This document shows, in pieces, positions 23,490 through 35,205 of a stretch of 64,000 bases of DNA. A program made the translations under genes and the position numbers. The first letter of the stretch is position 1. Each line of letters starts with the position of its first letter. The notes beneath the pieces are model-generated. The model was not told the origin of the DNA, made no database searches, and saw only the letters and a program-made list of their open reading frames with translations. This DNA comes from Branchiostoma floridae (Eukaryota; Chordata; Leptocardii; Amphioxiformes; Branchiostomatidae): assembly GCF_000003815.2 (NCBI RefSeq), contig NC_049993.1, forward strand, positions 5,547,686 through 5,611,685, written 5' to 3'.

Positions 23490-24710
23490 ATGGGGATCCT
23501 CCACCGTGCCGTGCTGGACGGGCGGGTGCACCAGGTCAGGCTGCTCGTGTCCATCGGGGTGAGCCTGGAGGAGCGCGACCGGGGCGGGCTCACCCCGCTC
23601 ATGCTCACCTGCTACGTCGACAAGGAGGAATCCGGACTCCGCATTGCCAGAATTCTGGCCCGTTCCGGAGCGTACTTGAACGTGGAAGACTCTGCCGGAA
23701 TGAATGTTCTACACCACGCCTGTAAGGCCGGGAAATACGGCATCGTCGCCTTCCTACTCGACGAGGACGCTATGGTTACCAACAGTCCCGACAAGCTGGG
23801 CAACACCCCGCTGAACTATGCTGCTATCAACGGGAACCCTCAGTTGGTAAAACTATTGGTGAACAGTTTGACTCGGTACAGGGTTGATATTGATCATAGG
23901 AATAAGGAAGGCTTCACGGCGCTACTTCTAGCGACCAAGTACGGACACTACCAGGCCTCGCAGATTCTGTTACGGGAGGGCCGCGCTTCCACGAGAGTCC
24001 GGGACAACGAACACTTCATGAACCCGTCTGAGTGGGCGAAGAAGAGTCACAGCATCCACACCAGGTACATGCGACAAAAGACCGCCGCGACCCGACGCAT
24101 CATGACCGGGAAGTTCGGGCCTCCCTCCGCGAGCGACAGCGACTCTTCCCGAAGCACGACGTCGTCTCTCTCCGCCTCTGATCGGTCCATCTCGCCGACG
24201 ACTATCGCGCGTTCCGAGCGACTTTCGATGGCACCCTCACCGAGAAAAACTACCGCTGTTTCCTTAAGCTTCCCTCAGCTAAGACCCCAGCGATTTACAA
24301 GCCATAGCAACACCAACTCTTGTAGCTTCCAAGAACAGCACCTGCGGCCCTTATTGACGACAATACGACAAAGGAGCGCGAAGGAAGGTCGACCGTTTTC
24401 TTCAAGTACCATCGCCTCAAGTGCCAGCATTCCCTCAAGTTCGTCCTCTTCCGTGACCCTTATAGAAGCACCACCGGAGGAGGTGCGAGACGTGGAAAAC
24501 AACCAATTAAGAACGATATTCCAGCTGTATGAGAAAGACTTGAGATGGAGACCCAAGTCTCTTCCTATTCCAACCATCTCACTAACGCCGCCCCCCTCCC
24601 CACGTCCGTTGCTGAACCCACAGCAGAGAGAGGGGTCGTTTGTGAGTGTCTTCACGGCGGGTACTGCCCTCACTACCGCCGGGTCAGGAGTGGGACTGAC
24701 GGTGGAGTAA
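23490..24710 (+). CDS. ankyrin-repeat protein A (ANKRD34/ANKRD63-like), intronless
   Basis: Encodes 406 residues. The ATG at 23490 sits in GGGCCATGG, a strong initiation context, and is followed at once by the first ankyrin helix (LHRAVLDGRVHQVRLLV). About five ankyrin units span residues 1-175 (for example GLTPLMLTCYVD, GMNVLHHACKAGKYGIVAFL, GNTPLNYAAINGNPQLVKLL, GFTALLLATKYGHYQASQILL). A long serine-rich, probably disordered tail follows. Near residues 336-365 is FQLYEKDLRWRPKSLP, then a TPPPSP motif, a weak counterpart of the tail motif of genes B-D. Domain order and single-exon structure recall vertebrate ANKRD34 and ANKRD63. The function of that group is poorly known (likely protein scaffolding). 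A candidate ATTAAA polyadenylation signal lies at 25530. Confidence 0.88.
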   Translation: MGILHRAVLDGRVHQVRLLVSIGVSLEERDRGGLTPLMLTCYVDKEESGLRIARILARSGAYLNVEDSAGMNVLHHACKAGKYGIVAFLLDEDAMVTNSPDKLGNTPLNYAAINGNPQLVKLLVNSLTRYRVDIDHRNKEGFTALLLATKYGHYQASQILLREGRASTRVRDNEHFMNPSEWAKKSHSIHTRYMRQKTAATRRIMTGKFGPPSASDSDSSRSTTSSLSASDRSISPTTIARSERLSMAPSPRKTTAVSLSFPQLRPQRFTSHSNTNSCSFQEQHLRPLLTTIRQRSAKEGRPFSSSTIASSASIPSSSSSSVTLIEAPPEEVRDVENNQLRTIFQLYEKDLRWRPKSLPIPTISLTPPPSPRPLLNPQQREGSFVSVFTAGTALTTAGSGVGLTVE

Positions 24711-25755
24711 GGGCCAATTTGATGGCACTTAGACTCTCGAGAAACAGGTGCAAGGTTCAGAATCATTTACATAGATATGGTAAACATAGGACGTCTTTTC
24801 GTTCATCTTAATGTTTTTAATCGATTTACACAATCCTTAATTTCCTCAGTTTGTTTCATGATTAAAACATATGCTATAATTGTCTTGCGACGCTTACTCA
24901 TACTAACTTCCTGTCTACATAAAAGAAAACTGCATGTGTTCTTATGTTACATCAAAAACTGTACATGTAAAGAATGGTTTTTCATTGTAATGAAATGACT
25001 CAGTGAACATGAAACGTTTTCTGTACACAGACTATTGTTTGGTGTGACTAGCTCCAGTGACAATGGGAGCTGCCACAAATTTGTTGATGTCAAAGTTAAT
25101 CTCGTGTTATGAACAACTTACATGCTACGATTTACAGGTAAAATCTAAACACATATAAGTACTTGTGGAAATAGTTTCTGTGGATATACGTGGACTTGTA
25201 TCAGCAATTTTTACCTGTTAAAGTGAACTTGATGTGAAATGTGGTACATGGCAAATATGTATGGATATATAGGTCTCAAATATGTGCATTGGATAGGTCT
25301 TATATCATGGACTAGTTGAAAGGTATTGTGGAAATAGATTTTGTATGGATGTTAAACTCATGATCTAAGCTCGAAAGACGTGATGTTCCTCAGGGAGTTG
25401 AAAATACTGAATGAACTGATTACAAATGTGCCAATCCTGAAAATGACATTTCGTAGCTTCGTGAATTATTCACGGGAAGAACCGTCCACTTTTCTGACTG
25501 CTTGCTGGCTTCAAAGCAAATCTGAGAAGATTAAAGAATAGATTTGTCACTGTCTAATGTCTTTGTCATGCTCTGTGTGATTGTACTACGTGTAGAACTC
25601 GTATCGCGTGGTTTTGTTATCTCTTGGGAGTACGTAGCTTAGGCCTAGTCTCTACCAGACTCCGACCTGGCCGTATAGTAATAGGGGACGTAACTCCAGT
25701 AGGAGTTAATTGCAGCGAACTGACCGGCGGGTGGATAGCTGGATAGACTGTAAAA
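24711..25755. other. 3' untranslated and downstream region of ankyrin gene A
   Basis: AT-rich sequence with no ORF of interest. ATTAAA at 25530-25535 is a plausible polyadenylation signal. A single transposon-like end, TAGTCTCTACCAGACTCC, lies at about 25656. Confidence 0.45.
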
Positions 25756-26044
25756 AGTTAGTTAAAGTTAAAGTCCTTCCCGCGCCTGATGGCGCATAGG
25801 GCGGCGCCCATCTCCGTTTCATAAACCCTTGGGCCACACAACGCAATCACTACAGCAGGGGGCTAGTCCACTGGTAGTGGTGTGTGTTCAACTTCCATGC
25901 TCTTTCCCGAATGCCGAGTGCTAATCAGAGAAAGAAGCATGTACCATTTTTAAAGTCTTTGGTATGACTCGGCCGGGGATCGAACTCACGACCTACCGAA
26001 TGCAAGGCGAACACTCTACCCACTTGGCCATTGCACCGGTTCAA
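25756..26044 (-). mobile_element. tRNA-derived SINE with target-site duplication
   Basis: Reading the minus strand from 26044, a tRNA-like head has an A box (ATGGCCAAGTGGG) and B box (GAGTTCGATCCCCGG) at tRNA spacing. A ~200-bp body ends in a short repeat (ACTTTAACTTTAAC). The 9-bp direct repeat ACTGTAAAA flanks both sides (25747-25755 and 26045-26053). A complete tRNA head, an unrelated body and an intact TSD identify a full-length SINE. Confidence 0.85.
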
Positions 26045-26053
26045 ACTGTAAAA

Positions 26054-27192
26054 GACTGACTGAAATCCCATAGCAACTTATTTGTCCCTATTTGGCCAAA
26101 TTCTTCTCTTTTTCATTCAGCTGACACGTCTGCTTGGAATCTAGCTCAGACCGCGGTTACCGTCCTTGTAAGTCGTCGTGCGATTCTGATGTCGTAGGAT
26201 TGTCGTTCGAGCACGCCACGAAACGACAAGGAACTATTACTGCCTTTTCCATTAAATGACAGTTGGATTCTATGCAACACATGCAACAACTATCTCCAAA
26301 TATTGGTCTTAGTTCGATCGTACGTACGGATGTGACCGAGTCCTATAGGGGGCAGGATGTCTGAAAAGGTATTATTCTGTCATCCAAACGTTAACGTTCG
26401 TTTGACAAGTCATCTCATTTGTGTGTACTTATCCCCCACTATAGTATAACATTGCGACAAGGGCAAAGACAAATCGTAACCGTATGACCCACAGAAGGTG
26501 TGAAACTACCCAAAAACAGATTACACGTATCGAACATGTTTTTAGGTATGAAAAATTGGACGGCATTGTGTTCAATGTAGGGCTTAATCTTGGCAGTTTC
26601 CGATATCGGTAAAATAAAGAAGCCATTAAAAGGTAATTCCAGTCTGCAATGTTTTGACGTTGGCTAGGCTTGTCGGTTTGTTACAGTTACAAGTGGTTCT
26701 GCCTATATTCTCTTCTGAAAGGGTCAATGTCATCACCATGGAGACGGAATATGGATCACTTCTTGTCCACAGCACACATTAAAACACCAGAACGTACTCA
26801 GAGAATGAGTAAAAAAAAACTTTTGTTCCTTTCACAATGTCCTTTTCTGTGGTAAGAAAAACGACTTTTTTGTAGCAAGAACAAACGTGTGTCCCGAGTC
26901 GCTAATTGGAGCGGAACAGGTTCTGACGGCGGCCGGTCCGACACGGCTTTTGTACCGAGTGCGCCAGTGTTGTTCTACCAGGTGGATAATAGCGGGTATT
27001 ACGTCTAAGGTGGTTTCTAATCTTTACAGTTTCGTGATATCTATCCCAACACGGTAATGATGGTCGATATGCAACACTTGGCATTAGCTTTACGGTATTG
27101 TGTGAGGAGCTAGCTGCATTTCACTGGATAGGGGGTATCAATGCATAGATTTGATGATACCCGATACAGGAATGAGGATTGGTAACGTTACT
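26054..27192. other. intergenic, no gene recognised
   Basis: Contains no domain-bearing frame. Short ORFs are not supported by composition or context. Confidence 0.5.
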
Positions 27193-27527
27193 TAAGCCAT
27201 ATAAAGTTGCCAATATTGATGACACACGCGTTAAAGTTGCCTTCGTTATGAAATCTAAGTGGTCTGGAAGGTTGAACAAATGACTGAACAACACGAGTGT
27301 GCTATACAGAGCAATATTTTTTTTTTCTTCAAAATTTCTTTTTTGACTTAGGCATTCTATGACATTAGTATATATTTTCCAATATTTTGCTTTCAATTTA
27401 CGACATATATATGCTATTTTTGCAGCTACTTTGTATGATTTATAGAATGGTTGAAAACGTTCTTTTAAGCGGTCGAAAATTGATGCGCGCGCGTATGTCA
27501 CCCACATATTCAAATCAACATGGCCTA
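27193..27527. repeat. non-autonomous DNA transposon, copy 1 (GATGACATCC-end family)
   Basis: The right end GTCACCCACATATTCAAATC...CATGGCCTA matches, inverted, the ends of the elements at 29266 and 61352. The internal block AAGTTGCCTTCGTTATGAAA...GGAAGGTTGAACA is shared with 61449. The left terminal repeat is decayed. Confidence 0.6.
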
Positions 27528-27981
27528 ACTACGGAAGCAAGCGAACAGATTGAACCAGCGGTTACTATGAGGATGGTACACAGGCAATCAAAGTTTTTAT
27601 CCATCAGGAAATGAACCCAGGACCCCCCCCCCCCAAAAAAATACAATGCATATCTTTAAGACAAACTCAGAGGTTTTGGATCGTCTCCAAGAGCAAGAAG
27701 CTATCAAATATGTTCCTGTGATGACATCGTTGCCAGGCAACAAGGGGCGAACACACGTCATGACGTCAGACGCAGCCTCCAGGCCAGTCCCCGGGTGGGC
27801 ATGATATAATTACCACCCACAGTAGCAAAATATGATGGATTAGATTAGAAACAGCAGCGAAGGAACATTTTAAAAGTTGCAGGAAAAAGTTGTGATATAT
27901 TTTTCCACGTCTTAATTATCATTTTCTCGTCGTCGACAATTGTTCTGATCTGTATGAAGTAAGAGTAAAGAGATTCGTAGA

Positions 27982-28272
27982 TATATTGTGGAGAAGGAGA
28001 CCTCAAGCCAACCGTTCACACTTACGCCACATCTTCAGAAAAGACGCTGGAGCCGCATGTTCCCCGTTTAGGAACTTTATTCGAACCGACACACAACAAG
28101 ACGTCGCCACTGTTGCCAAGGCCTGCAGCGCTGAGACGCCAGAGCAAGAAGAGTCAGCAAAGCTGCAAGGGCATCGTCACACTAGAAACAACATTGGACT
28201 CTCCCCAGCGTCTTTTCTGAAGATGTGGCGTAAGTGTGAACGGTTGGCTTGAGGTCTCCTTCTCCACATATA
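27982..28272. repeat. ~290-bp foldback element flanked by 17-bp direct repeats
   Basis: The arms of about 75 bp are almost perfectly complementary (left starts TATATTGTGGAGAAGGAGAC, right ends GTCTCCTTCTCCACATATA). TAAGAG(T/C)AAAGAGATTC occurs at 27960-27976 and again at 28271-28287. The 88-codon ORF across it is a by-product of the arms. Confidence 0.8.
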
Positions 28273-28921
28273 AGAGCAAAGAGATTCAGTTAGACAGATT
28301 TCTCCCGGCGTTTTCCCAATTACGCAGTATATATATTACTTGTACTATGCAGCTAGCTGCTATGGTTATCGATGTTACGAAATCATAAAGCTAGTATCAT
28401 AAGTCAGCCATATTTCTACAAAAAAATCCTGAAGTCACAATCTTGATAATGATTTTTTTTTTGTAGAGTCACCAGGTAACGTTGAAAAATAGAAACGCCC
28501 CAAAAGGCTCTTATGAATATTTTTTTCTGAAATAAACCGTCATCGCCGGAGGCCACAATAAGGACGTGAATATGATACAGAAAATCAGCATTCAACTTGC
28601 AGATACGTTGTTTTTCAACGCCTAATTAGATATCTCGAAAATCATAAAAATAATCTCATAGCTATTTCTTTCTATTGTCTTATTGACCTCAAAATACAAC
28701 GTCCCACCGGAGGTTATGATATTAAGGTAAGGAGACGCGTGTTTCATAACAGAATATAAATATACAATATCGCTCCTGTAGCTACGGTCGCTATTTTGAA
28801 GCAGACGTCATCGGCAGACCAATCAAACCGCCCCAAATCACGCGTTTCTTGGAAATAATTTTTTCAGATCATATTTTACTGAGCCATCAGTCTTGCGTCA
28901 GTACGATTTTTGCTGTCGGAC

Positions 28922-29117
28922 ATGGCGCACGGTGCTGTGGTGTGCGCGCTCTGTGTGGTGATATTTCCCCTGGCCGTGTGGACCGCAGGGGCGACGGTTT
29001 GCCTGCGGGGCTGCCACAGGCGACCTTCCCGGAGCTGCGCAGTGGAAAATGCGGGGTTCTACAAGCTGTGGTGGGAGTTTCACCAACACGTGTTCACAGG
29101 CCCACACGGACTGAAAG
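28922..29117 (+). CDS. leucine-rich-repeat transmembrane receptor, exon 1
   Basis: The ATG at 28922 (GACATGG) begins a signal peptide (MAHGAVVCALCVVIFPLAVW) followed by a cysteine-containing segment. The exon has 65 codons plus one base and ends at AAAG|GTACGC. The acceptor at 30414 (AAACTTAG) restores the frame with an aspartate codon. The whole product is 784 residues and is described under the second exon. Confidence 0.78.
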
Positions 29118-29265
29118 GTACGCATGTAGACAAATATCAACATTTAACATATTCCCTCGAAAACTCTTGGATCTTAGATTTTCAAACAAGTTGTGCAAGT
29201 CTTCTTCAGACCAAGGTTTGTTTATGAGCATCATGAAACTCCGTCTGTCTCTTTAAGGATTAGGC

Positions 29266-30041
29266 CACACTGTCTTAGTTTTATGGATGACATCCTCTGG
29301 AGACCCCAAAACTAATGCCGGCGGGGTGAAAAAAAATGCTGCTGAACCACAGGTTCTTTCCCAGGCCTTAAATTCACCTCGGACTCCAATAAGACTGTAA
29401 GAGACAATCGTCGCTATTTCATTAATACATTTTTATTGATTTTCCTGGAACAAGGGCACTGTGGCTCCATGCCCTGACCGTGAGCCCCCTTACACTGGAG
29501 AGCAGATCTTCTGGGAAGCATAAAATCCTGGTAGACCAGGAAATCTATACACCTTTCTCACGCGGCGGCCATGATAGATTGAAGACGAGGTCAATGAGGC
29601 AAACAGACAAAACTTATTCCTAAAATCGGCTCCAATTTAGTTTTTCCCCTGACCACACAAATTTTCACAATATAAGAACATATAATAAGTATTATAACTA
29701 GTGTTATGCAGTGAAATATGTAGCAATTTAGACTCGCGTACTGATCCCATAGTCCCTTAAGAGATGCAAAATAAAAACATAATAATGCAAATATTTGACG
29801 GACATGAAGCCATTCTCTTATTGGTCAATTTCCTAATTTCCATGCTATCATTCGTTGAGCTGCTAATTATGATGGACAGTCTTTTGTTTGCCTCATTGAA
29901 CTCGTTTTAGATCTACTAGTATCATGGCCGCCGCGCGAGAAAGGTGTATTGGGTGACATGTGACTACATTTTTGTAGAACAGGCGAAAATCAATGCGTGC
30001 GCGGATGTCATCCAGAAAATTAAGTCAGCGTGGTCTTATAT
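29266..30041. repeat. non-autonomous DNA transposon, copy 2, in the LRR gene intron
   Basis: The left end TTAGGCCACACTGTC...TGGATGACATCC is matched in inverted orientation by GGATGTCATCC...GCGTGGTCTTA at the right. It lies wholly within the intron 29118-30414 and contains a second, nested foldback element. Confidence 0.7.
29547..29949. repeat. foldback element nested inside the 29266 transposon
   Basis: ATACACCTTTCTCACGCGGC at the left pairs with GCCGCGCGAGAAAGGTGTAT at the right. Pairing continues inward through GGCCATGATA and TCAATGAGGCAAAC, giving arms of about 70 bp. Confidence 0.75.
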
Positions 30042-30068
30042 TGTACATGGTGGCATGCACGTTTTTGT

Positions 30069-30165
30069 TAGCCTGGTAGCCAAACGTTTATAACGTTAGA
30101 TCCCAAGTCTCTTATGTCCTCTGGAAATAGTATTTGCGGAGAGCACAGCGCTCTGGTACTGTGGT
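30069..30165 (+). repeat. partial copy of the 5270 hairpin element
   Basis: TAGCCTGGTAGCCAAACG, then CCCAAGTCTCTTATGTCCTC and GTATTTGCGGAGAG, follow the left arm and centre of 5270-5387. The right arm is decayed. Confidence 0.55.
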
Positions 30166-30414
30166 CACATGAACTGCCGCATATGACTACTGATGGCGAA
30201 ATATCCAATTTTCTTGAACAACTGGGGCAGACTCATCGGGCGCCCTGTGCTTTGATTCGTTCCAGTCGTGCTTTTTTAAATTTCTTACTTAATGTCGCAT
30301 GGTAATGCCTCATGTGACTTTTGTACATAAACATCAGCTGTGATTTGTATAGTACATGTTGAAATTTTGTCTCATATTTTCAATGTCATTTTTTTTCTTT
30401 ATTTATAAACTTAG

Positions 30415-32573
30415 ATGCGTTGGAAGCCAATCTGATGTGCACTGAGTGTCACAATGCCGGATCTACCAGCATCCCTCTCTGTCTGGAGGAAGAGCGATTC
30501 TTCTTGGTCAAAGGTCACAACTTCCGGTCCCTCTCGGATGACGTTCTTCAGCCCTTCCAACAGGTGAGCAGTCTCTCGTTCTTGGAGGCCAACGTCACGG
30601 ACGTGAGTGCGGGAGCTCTCGCGAGACTTCAGCACCTCGAGTTTCTCGGAATTGTGGGCAGCAATTTACCCGTGCTAGAGCCAGGTAGTTTCTCCCTACC
30701 CGAAGCAAGATGGCTGTCTCTGAGACAGAACAAAATCCACACGATCGAGCCACGCGCTTTCGATGGTTCCCGCCACATAACCTTTCTGGATCTCCATGGC
30801 AACGACCTCCATGTCGTCATGACTGCTTCCTTCCGTGGTCTGACGTCACTGACCTCACTTGACCTTGACTTCAACAGGATCAAGCACGTCATGGCATGCG
30901 CCTTCGAATCCCTGCTGTCTCTTGAATCTCTGAGCCTTGAGAGCAACGAACTGAATGCACTGAAGAAACACTGGTTCTGCGGTCTCTCCCGCCTGGAAGT
31001 TCTCAACCTGGCAAAGAACAAGATCGCGGACATACATCAGGGTAGCTTCCAGGCGCTTCAGGCTCTGCGATCGCTCGACCTCTCCAGCAACAAACTGACC
31101 TACGTTCACGCCCATTGTTTTCACAACATGACGAGCCTCGAGAAGCTCTCCCTGGCGGATAATCGGATTATTGCAGGAGCAGATGGGTCGCTTACTGGAT
31201 GGATGATGATGGTGGATCTGCGTCACAACCCCTTGAGGTGCACCTGCGCAAGCCCATGGCTTCATGGGCTCAGTTTCAACAACAGCAGTCGGCCCACCTG
31301 TGGGTACCCGCCCCTGTGGCGTGGCCAAAAACTCCCGGGCCACAATGTAACCTTGCCGTGTCCACTTGCAGCACTGTCCACCAGTCTGAAGGTGTCCGCC
31401 GTTCCCACATCGCTCTTATCAGCGCCTCCTGTCTCCTTCCACTATACCTACACCGCCACCTGTCGCCTGTACTGGGAACGACAACCCCAACTCGTGTGGA
31501 TGATCGGGAACGACGAGAGCGTGGACCTGCCAAGCGGTCTGCTTCCTGGCCAGAAAACGACTGTCACGGTATCCGTGGCAACGTACAACGTCACAGCAAC
31601 GGTGAAACACACCTTATCGCAGAAAGGTTGGTCCTGTCGACGATGTATCATGCTTAACTCCGGACAGCACATCGATGGCGCTGAGGGTATCAGTTCTATC
31701 AGCTACCTGGGCAAGACGGAAACCACGATACAAGTGCGCACTCATCGTGTCACTAGCTTGCCGGAGTGCGTCGCAATAACTGAAGACAAAAATTTTACCA
31801 TTCCAACCGGCTCAACGTCCCAACAAACGATAACGACGGCCAAACCTTCACCACCTCCACCGACGACTGTCCGCCACCTGACAAACTCGGAGCAGACCTC
31901 ACCAGAGCGCCTCCTGGTGACCACGCAACGACCGACAACTACATTATACGGCACAACAAGTGCACGTGCCAGAAAAGAGACACAAGACACAGACCAATCT
32001 TCAGGGAGTTTGTCGTGCGTCCTGATCGCCTTGTTGGCCTCAGCAGCGATGGGTTTACTGACCGGCATCCCTTCCCTGTGCGTCATGCACAGGCGCAGAC
32101 GGCAGGATCGGCGTCGGAAGAGGATCTGGCAAGAGTCTCTGAGAGGAAGCCTTACCGTCAACAAGAAATACGCGGGGGCCGGGGGTAATGAAGAAACTGT
32201 TAATAACACTGAGAGCAACACAGAAAACGACCCTGACATTCTTACACCCAACCTGTACGAACATGCGCACGAATACGAGACGTGCCCATCACCACGGCCA
32301 CTGCCACCACCTGTGACGTCCACACAACAGCGCCACCTCGCGGGTGGACAGCCAACGTCATACAGCACCCTCCAGGTCACCAACAGTGACTGCGGGATGT
32401 ACAGAACGGAGGAGGATGGCGCCGTGCCCGCCGACCCGAATGCGCCGCCTCTGGAGGTGTACACGCCGAGTGACGTCGCTTTGGAAGACGTGGACGAAGG
32501 CTCTTCGGGAGGAGTCGAAAATGAGTCAACTTCCGGCAATGATAGCGAGGACACGTGTGAGGGAACCGCTTAA
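30415..32573 (+). CDS. leucine-rich-repeat transmembrane receptor, exon 2
   Basis: Carries residues 66-784. At least seven LRRs of the xLxxLxLxxNxI type lie at about 137-314 (for example LTSLDLDFNRIKHV, LEVLNLAKNKIADI, LRSLDLSSNKLTYV). An LRR C-terminal cap with paired cysteines follows (NPLRCTCASPWLHGL...PTCGYPP, about 334-374). Next come a Ser/Thr-rich ectodomain with several N-x-S/T sites, one membrane segment at about 597-619 (SCVLIALLASAAMGLLTGIP) and a stop-transfer RRRRQDRRRKR. The ~160-residue cytoplasmic tail has tyrosines in NLYEHAHEYE, TSYSTLQV and CGMYRTEE, and ends in an acidic stretch. It is a type I surface protein. Amphioxus has many LRR receptors in adhesion and immunity, but there is no TIR domain here and I cannot assign an orthologue. 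Confidence 0.88.
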
Positions 32574-35205
32574 CTGAAAATGCACGTATTTCTGGAGAAA
32601 ACTGAAAAAGAAACCAAGCAATCCTACAGTTGACAAGAGTATCCCGACACGATGTTCTCGCGATCGCTAAGATCAAGGAGCCGTCTTAGAGAAAACTGTG
32701 CAGCACACTTAGGGTTGTGAGACGATTTTTCAATCACACCTCCTGGCAGAACATTTTCAAATGTTACTTTTCAGCACCTGTCTAAGTACAAACACTTACA
32801 AGCTTTTGCGGCCTTCCTTCCTTTCCTCCTCTTGCATTTCTTTCACACACTAAGACATTTAGAACTGTACACGTACTGTATACACCTGTGATGACGTGTT
32901 TCTTTTTTTATACCGTTTCCGGTGACTGAAAGTAAAACTGTTTCAAGAGGGAAACGCTCACTCAGCGTGTTATAGTACTTCACTACGGATGGTCGCTGGG
33001 GCAGCAACCGCCAGAACCTTTCCACGACAAGTTCCCGACAGTGTCGGACATTTCTTTAAGACGTGATCGTTATGGTCTAGATTCACTTACGATAGCAAGA
33101 CAAAGCAATTATTTCCTGTTATGTACTTTCTTTTCCCTTGTAAATTCAGACGACTACTCGTATGAGCGGAATAAAACTTAGAATATATTACTCCTTTCGC
33201 ATTAGAAGAGCGACATAGGTCGTAAAGAAAAACAACAACATTATAAAATAGTGACTTTTTTTATTACATTGATAAAATCATTTGGCATTGCGTCATATGA
33301 AAGATATGATTTGATACAAGAACAGATGCGTAGGAACCAAAAGTGAAAAAAAAATGACGAGTACTATAAATGTAAGAAAAATCCTATCAACACATTTTGT
33401 ATGGCTTATGCAACAAAGCTTGATATTTTATAAAAATCAATCCATTGTCATCAAACATAAATGTAAATCATTTGATATTGATTTTTAAATAATGCTATAT
33501 GAAAATTTGCATTGTCATTATATAATGTACGATGTATGATGTAAACTTGTTAAGACAGTGTGAGCCGCAAAATTACTGATACCATTGCACAAGAACTTAA
33601 TCATCTTCACAAAAACTTTATCATATCTATCTTAACTATCTTAACTATGTCTTGTATACTCACTTACTAGTGTCTAGTATCTGAGGTTTACAAAACAAAA
33701 CTTAATGTATAAATGTACCCATGTGAACTGGCACTTACAATTTGTACGAGTCATTAGTTGAAATAAATCTATGACGACATGTTTTGAATGACTAAGCGAT
33801 GTCTTGTCTTAAGAATTTGAATAAGTGTTTGTTTTCCTTTGTGCCGAGCAAAGAAGTAAACAGCCCGGGTTATTTACCGTGTAAACAAACTGTTACCGAC
33901 CATTAGAAACTTCTCGTCTTCAAAGAGGTGTTGAAAGATTTATGTGACAGAAACATCGAACACCTGGGCGGTGTTTTTTTACCTGTTCAAGGAACAAAAA
34001 CCAGGTGTTCGTACCTGTGATAGATATATGGCAGGACACTTCGGCACAAACAAGGAAGTGTTGACTGTACAAGGCGCTGTGAAAACGTTCAAACAGGTGT
34101 GTTGCCTTTTGTGTGACCTCATGGACGTTGACCCCTCCCTGGATACCAAGTACAGCAAATCCAATAAGCTATATGGGGTGGATTTTATGGTAGATGCGTG
34201 CCGAATTGGGCTTTAACAGCGAGGCGCCATATGTTGGTAATGACAGAAATTTAAAGCCGCTGCAGGATTTTGACATGTATACGACTGTATTCAATACTGT
34301 CTATTGCCGCACACTTAATTAAACATTCTTTTTGAAAGGCTTTCCCGTAATATATTGGTGAAAAGTGTCGAATGAATACGTATGATATAGAAATGTTCCT
34401 ACCCTCAACTGGACGATTTTCCAAATATCCCTATATCTTTTTGATCAAAATTTGCAACGATACAATAGCCGCGGTTTTATCAGAACAAACCAGGTGTGCC
34501 GAGGCGTGTTTTTCCGTAGCGTCGTTAAATGTTTGCCGGGACTGTTTGATCGGTCCCCCGCCTGTCATGCCCCGCTGGTTACCGTACATAAGTCTCACAC
34601 AACACGGTCAGACGCTGCAACAACCCTCCGACTCCTTAACAACACAACAAAAGGGGACCTGGACTACAGAGCCTTGTTTGTATGAGAATGCCTTAAGCTT
34701 GGGGTTGTCGTTATTCCGTGCCGTCTGACTTTGTTAGTACAACACGTGAACTGTGACAAGCGGAATGTTCTAATTATCGGGGATAACACACAGCTTAGTT
34801 TCCCATTCGAACTGAGGAATGTCGGCCGTAAGCGGGTTGTTTAGCTGTAATGTGACGGGGCAACACGATGTTGTGACATAACATGGGATTTCAAATGATC
34901 TGTTGATATTTGTTTAACAAGAAAAGAAATGTAAGCGGGATTTCCGACTGATGAACCGAAAACTGACAGCCATTTCTCTTGAGTTTTCGTCCATGGGATA
35001 ATTTGACATTTTAAGTAGTGTCATGCTAAATTGCACACGCTTCAATACAGCTCCAATAATATACGTATATCAGCAAAGCATAAAAAATAGAAACTATTCT
35101 ATATCAACTATGTGATCTACCTGTAGCATATTTCACATCTGCCAAGACGTGTCATAGTGTTTAAGAAGTTCAGACGGTGTCTTCTCAATTTCTTGGGATG
35201 ACTTC
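32574..35205. other. 3' region of the LRR gene and convergent intergenic space
   Basis: An AATAAA at 33170-33175 is the best polyadenylation signal for the LRR gene. The rest, up to the stop codon of ankyrin gene B on the opposite strand, shows no supported gene. Confidence 0.5.
33170..33175 (+). terminator. polyadenylation signal AATAAA, LRR gene
   Basis: AATAAA about 600 bp after the LRR stop codon, on the same strand. This is the first canonical hexamer seen after the gene. Confidence 0.4.

Noticed and set aside
24275-24766. 163-residue frame antisense to ankyrin gene A
   Set aside because: By-product of the low-stop, GC-rich tail sequence of gene A.
27986-28252. 88-residue ORF
   Set aside because: Spans the two arms of a foldback element. 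Its coding look comes from the inverted repeat.
31742-32554. 270-residue frame antisense to the LRR gene tail
   Set aside because: Shadow of the coding strand. The plus-strand frame has a membrane segment and a consistent tail.
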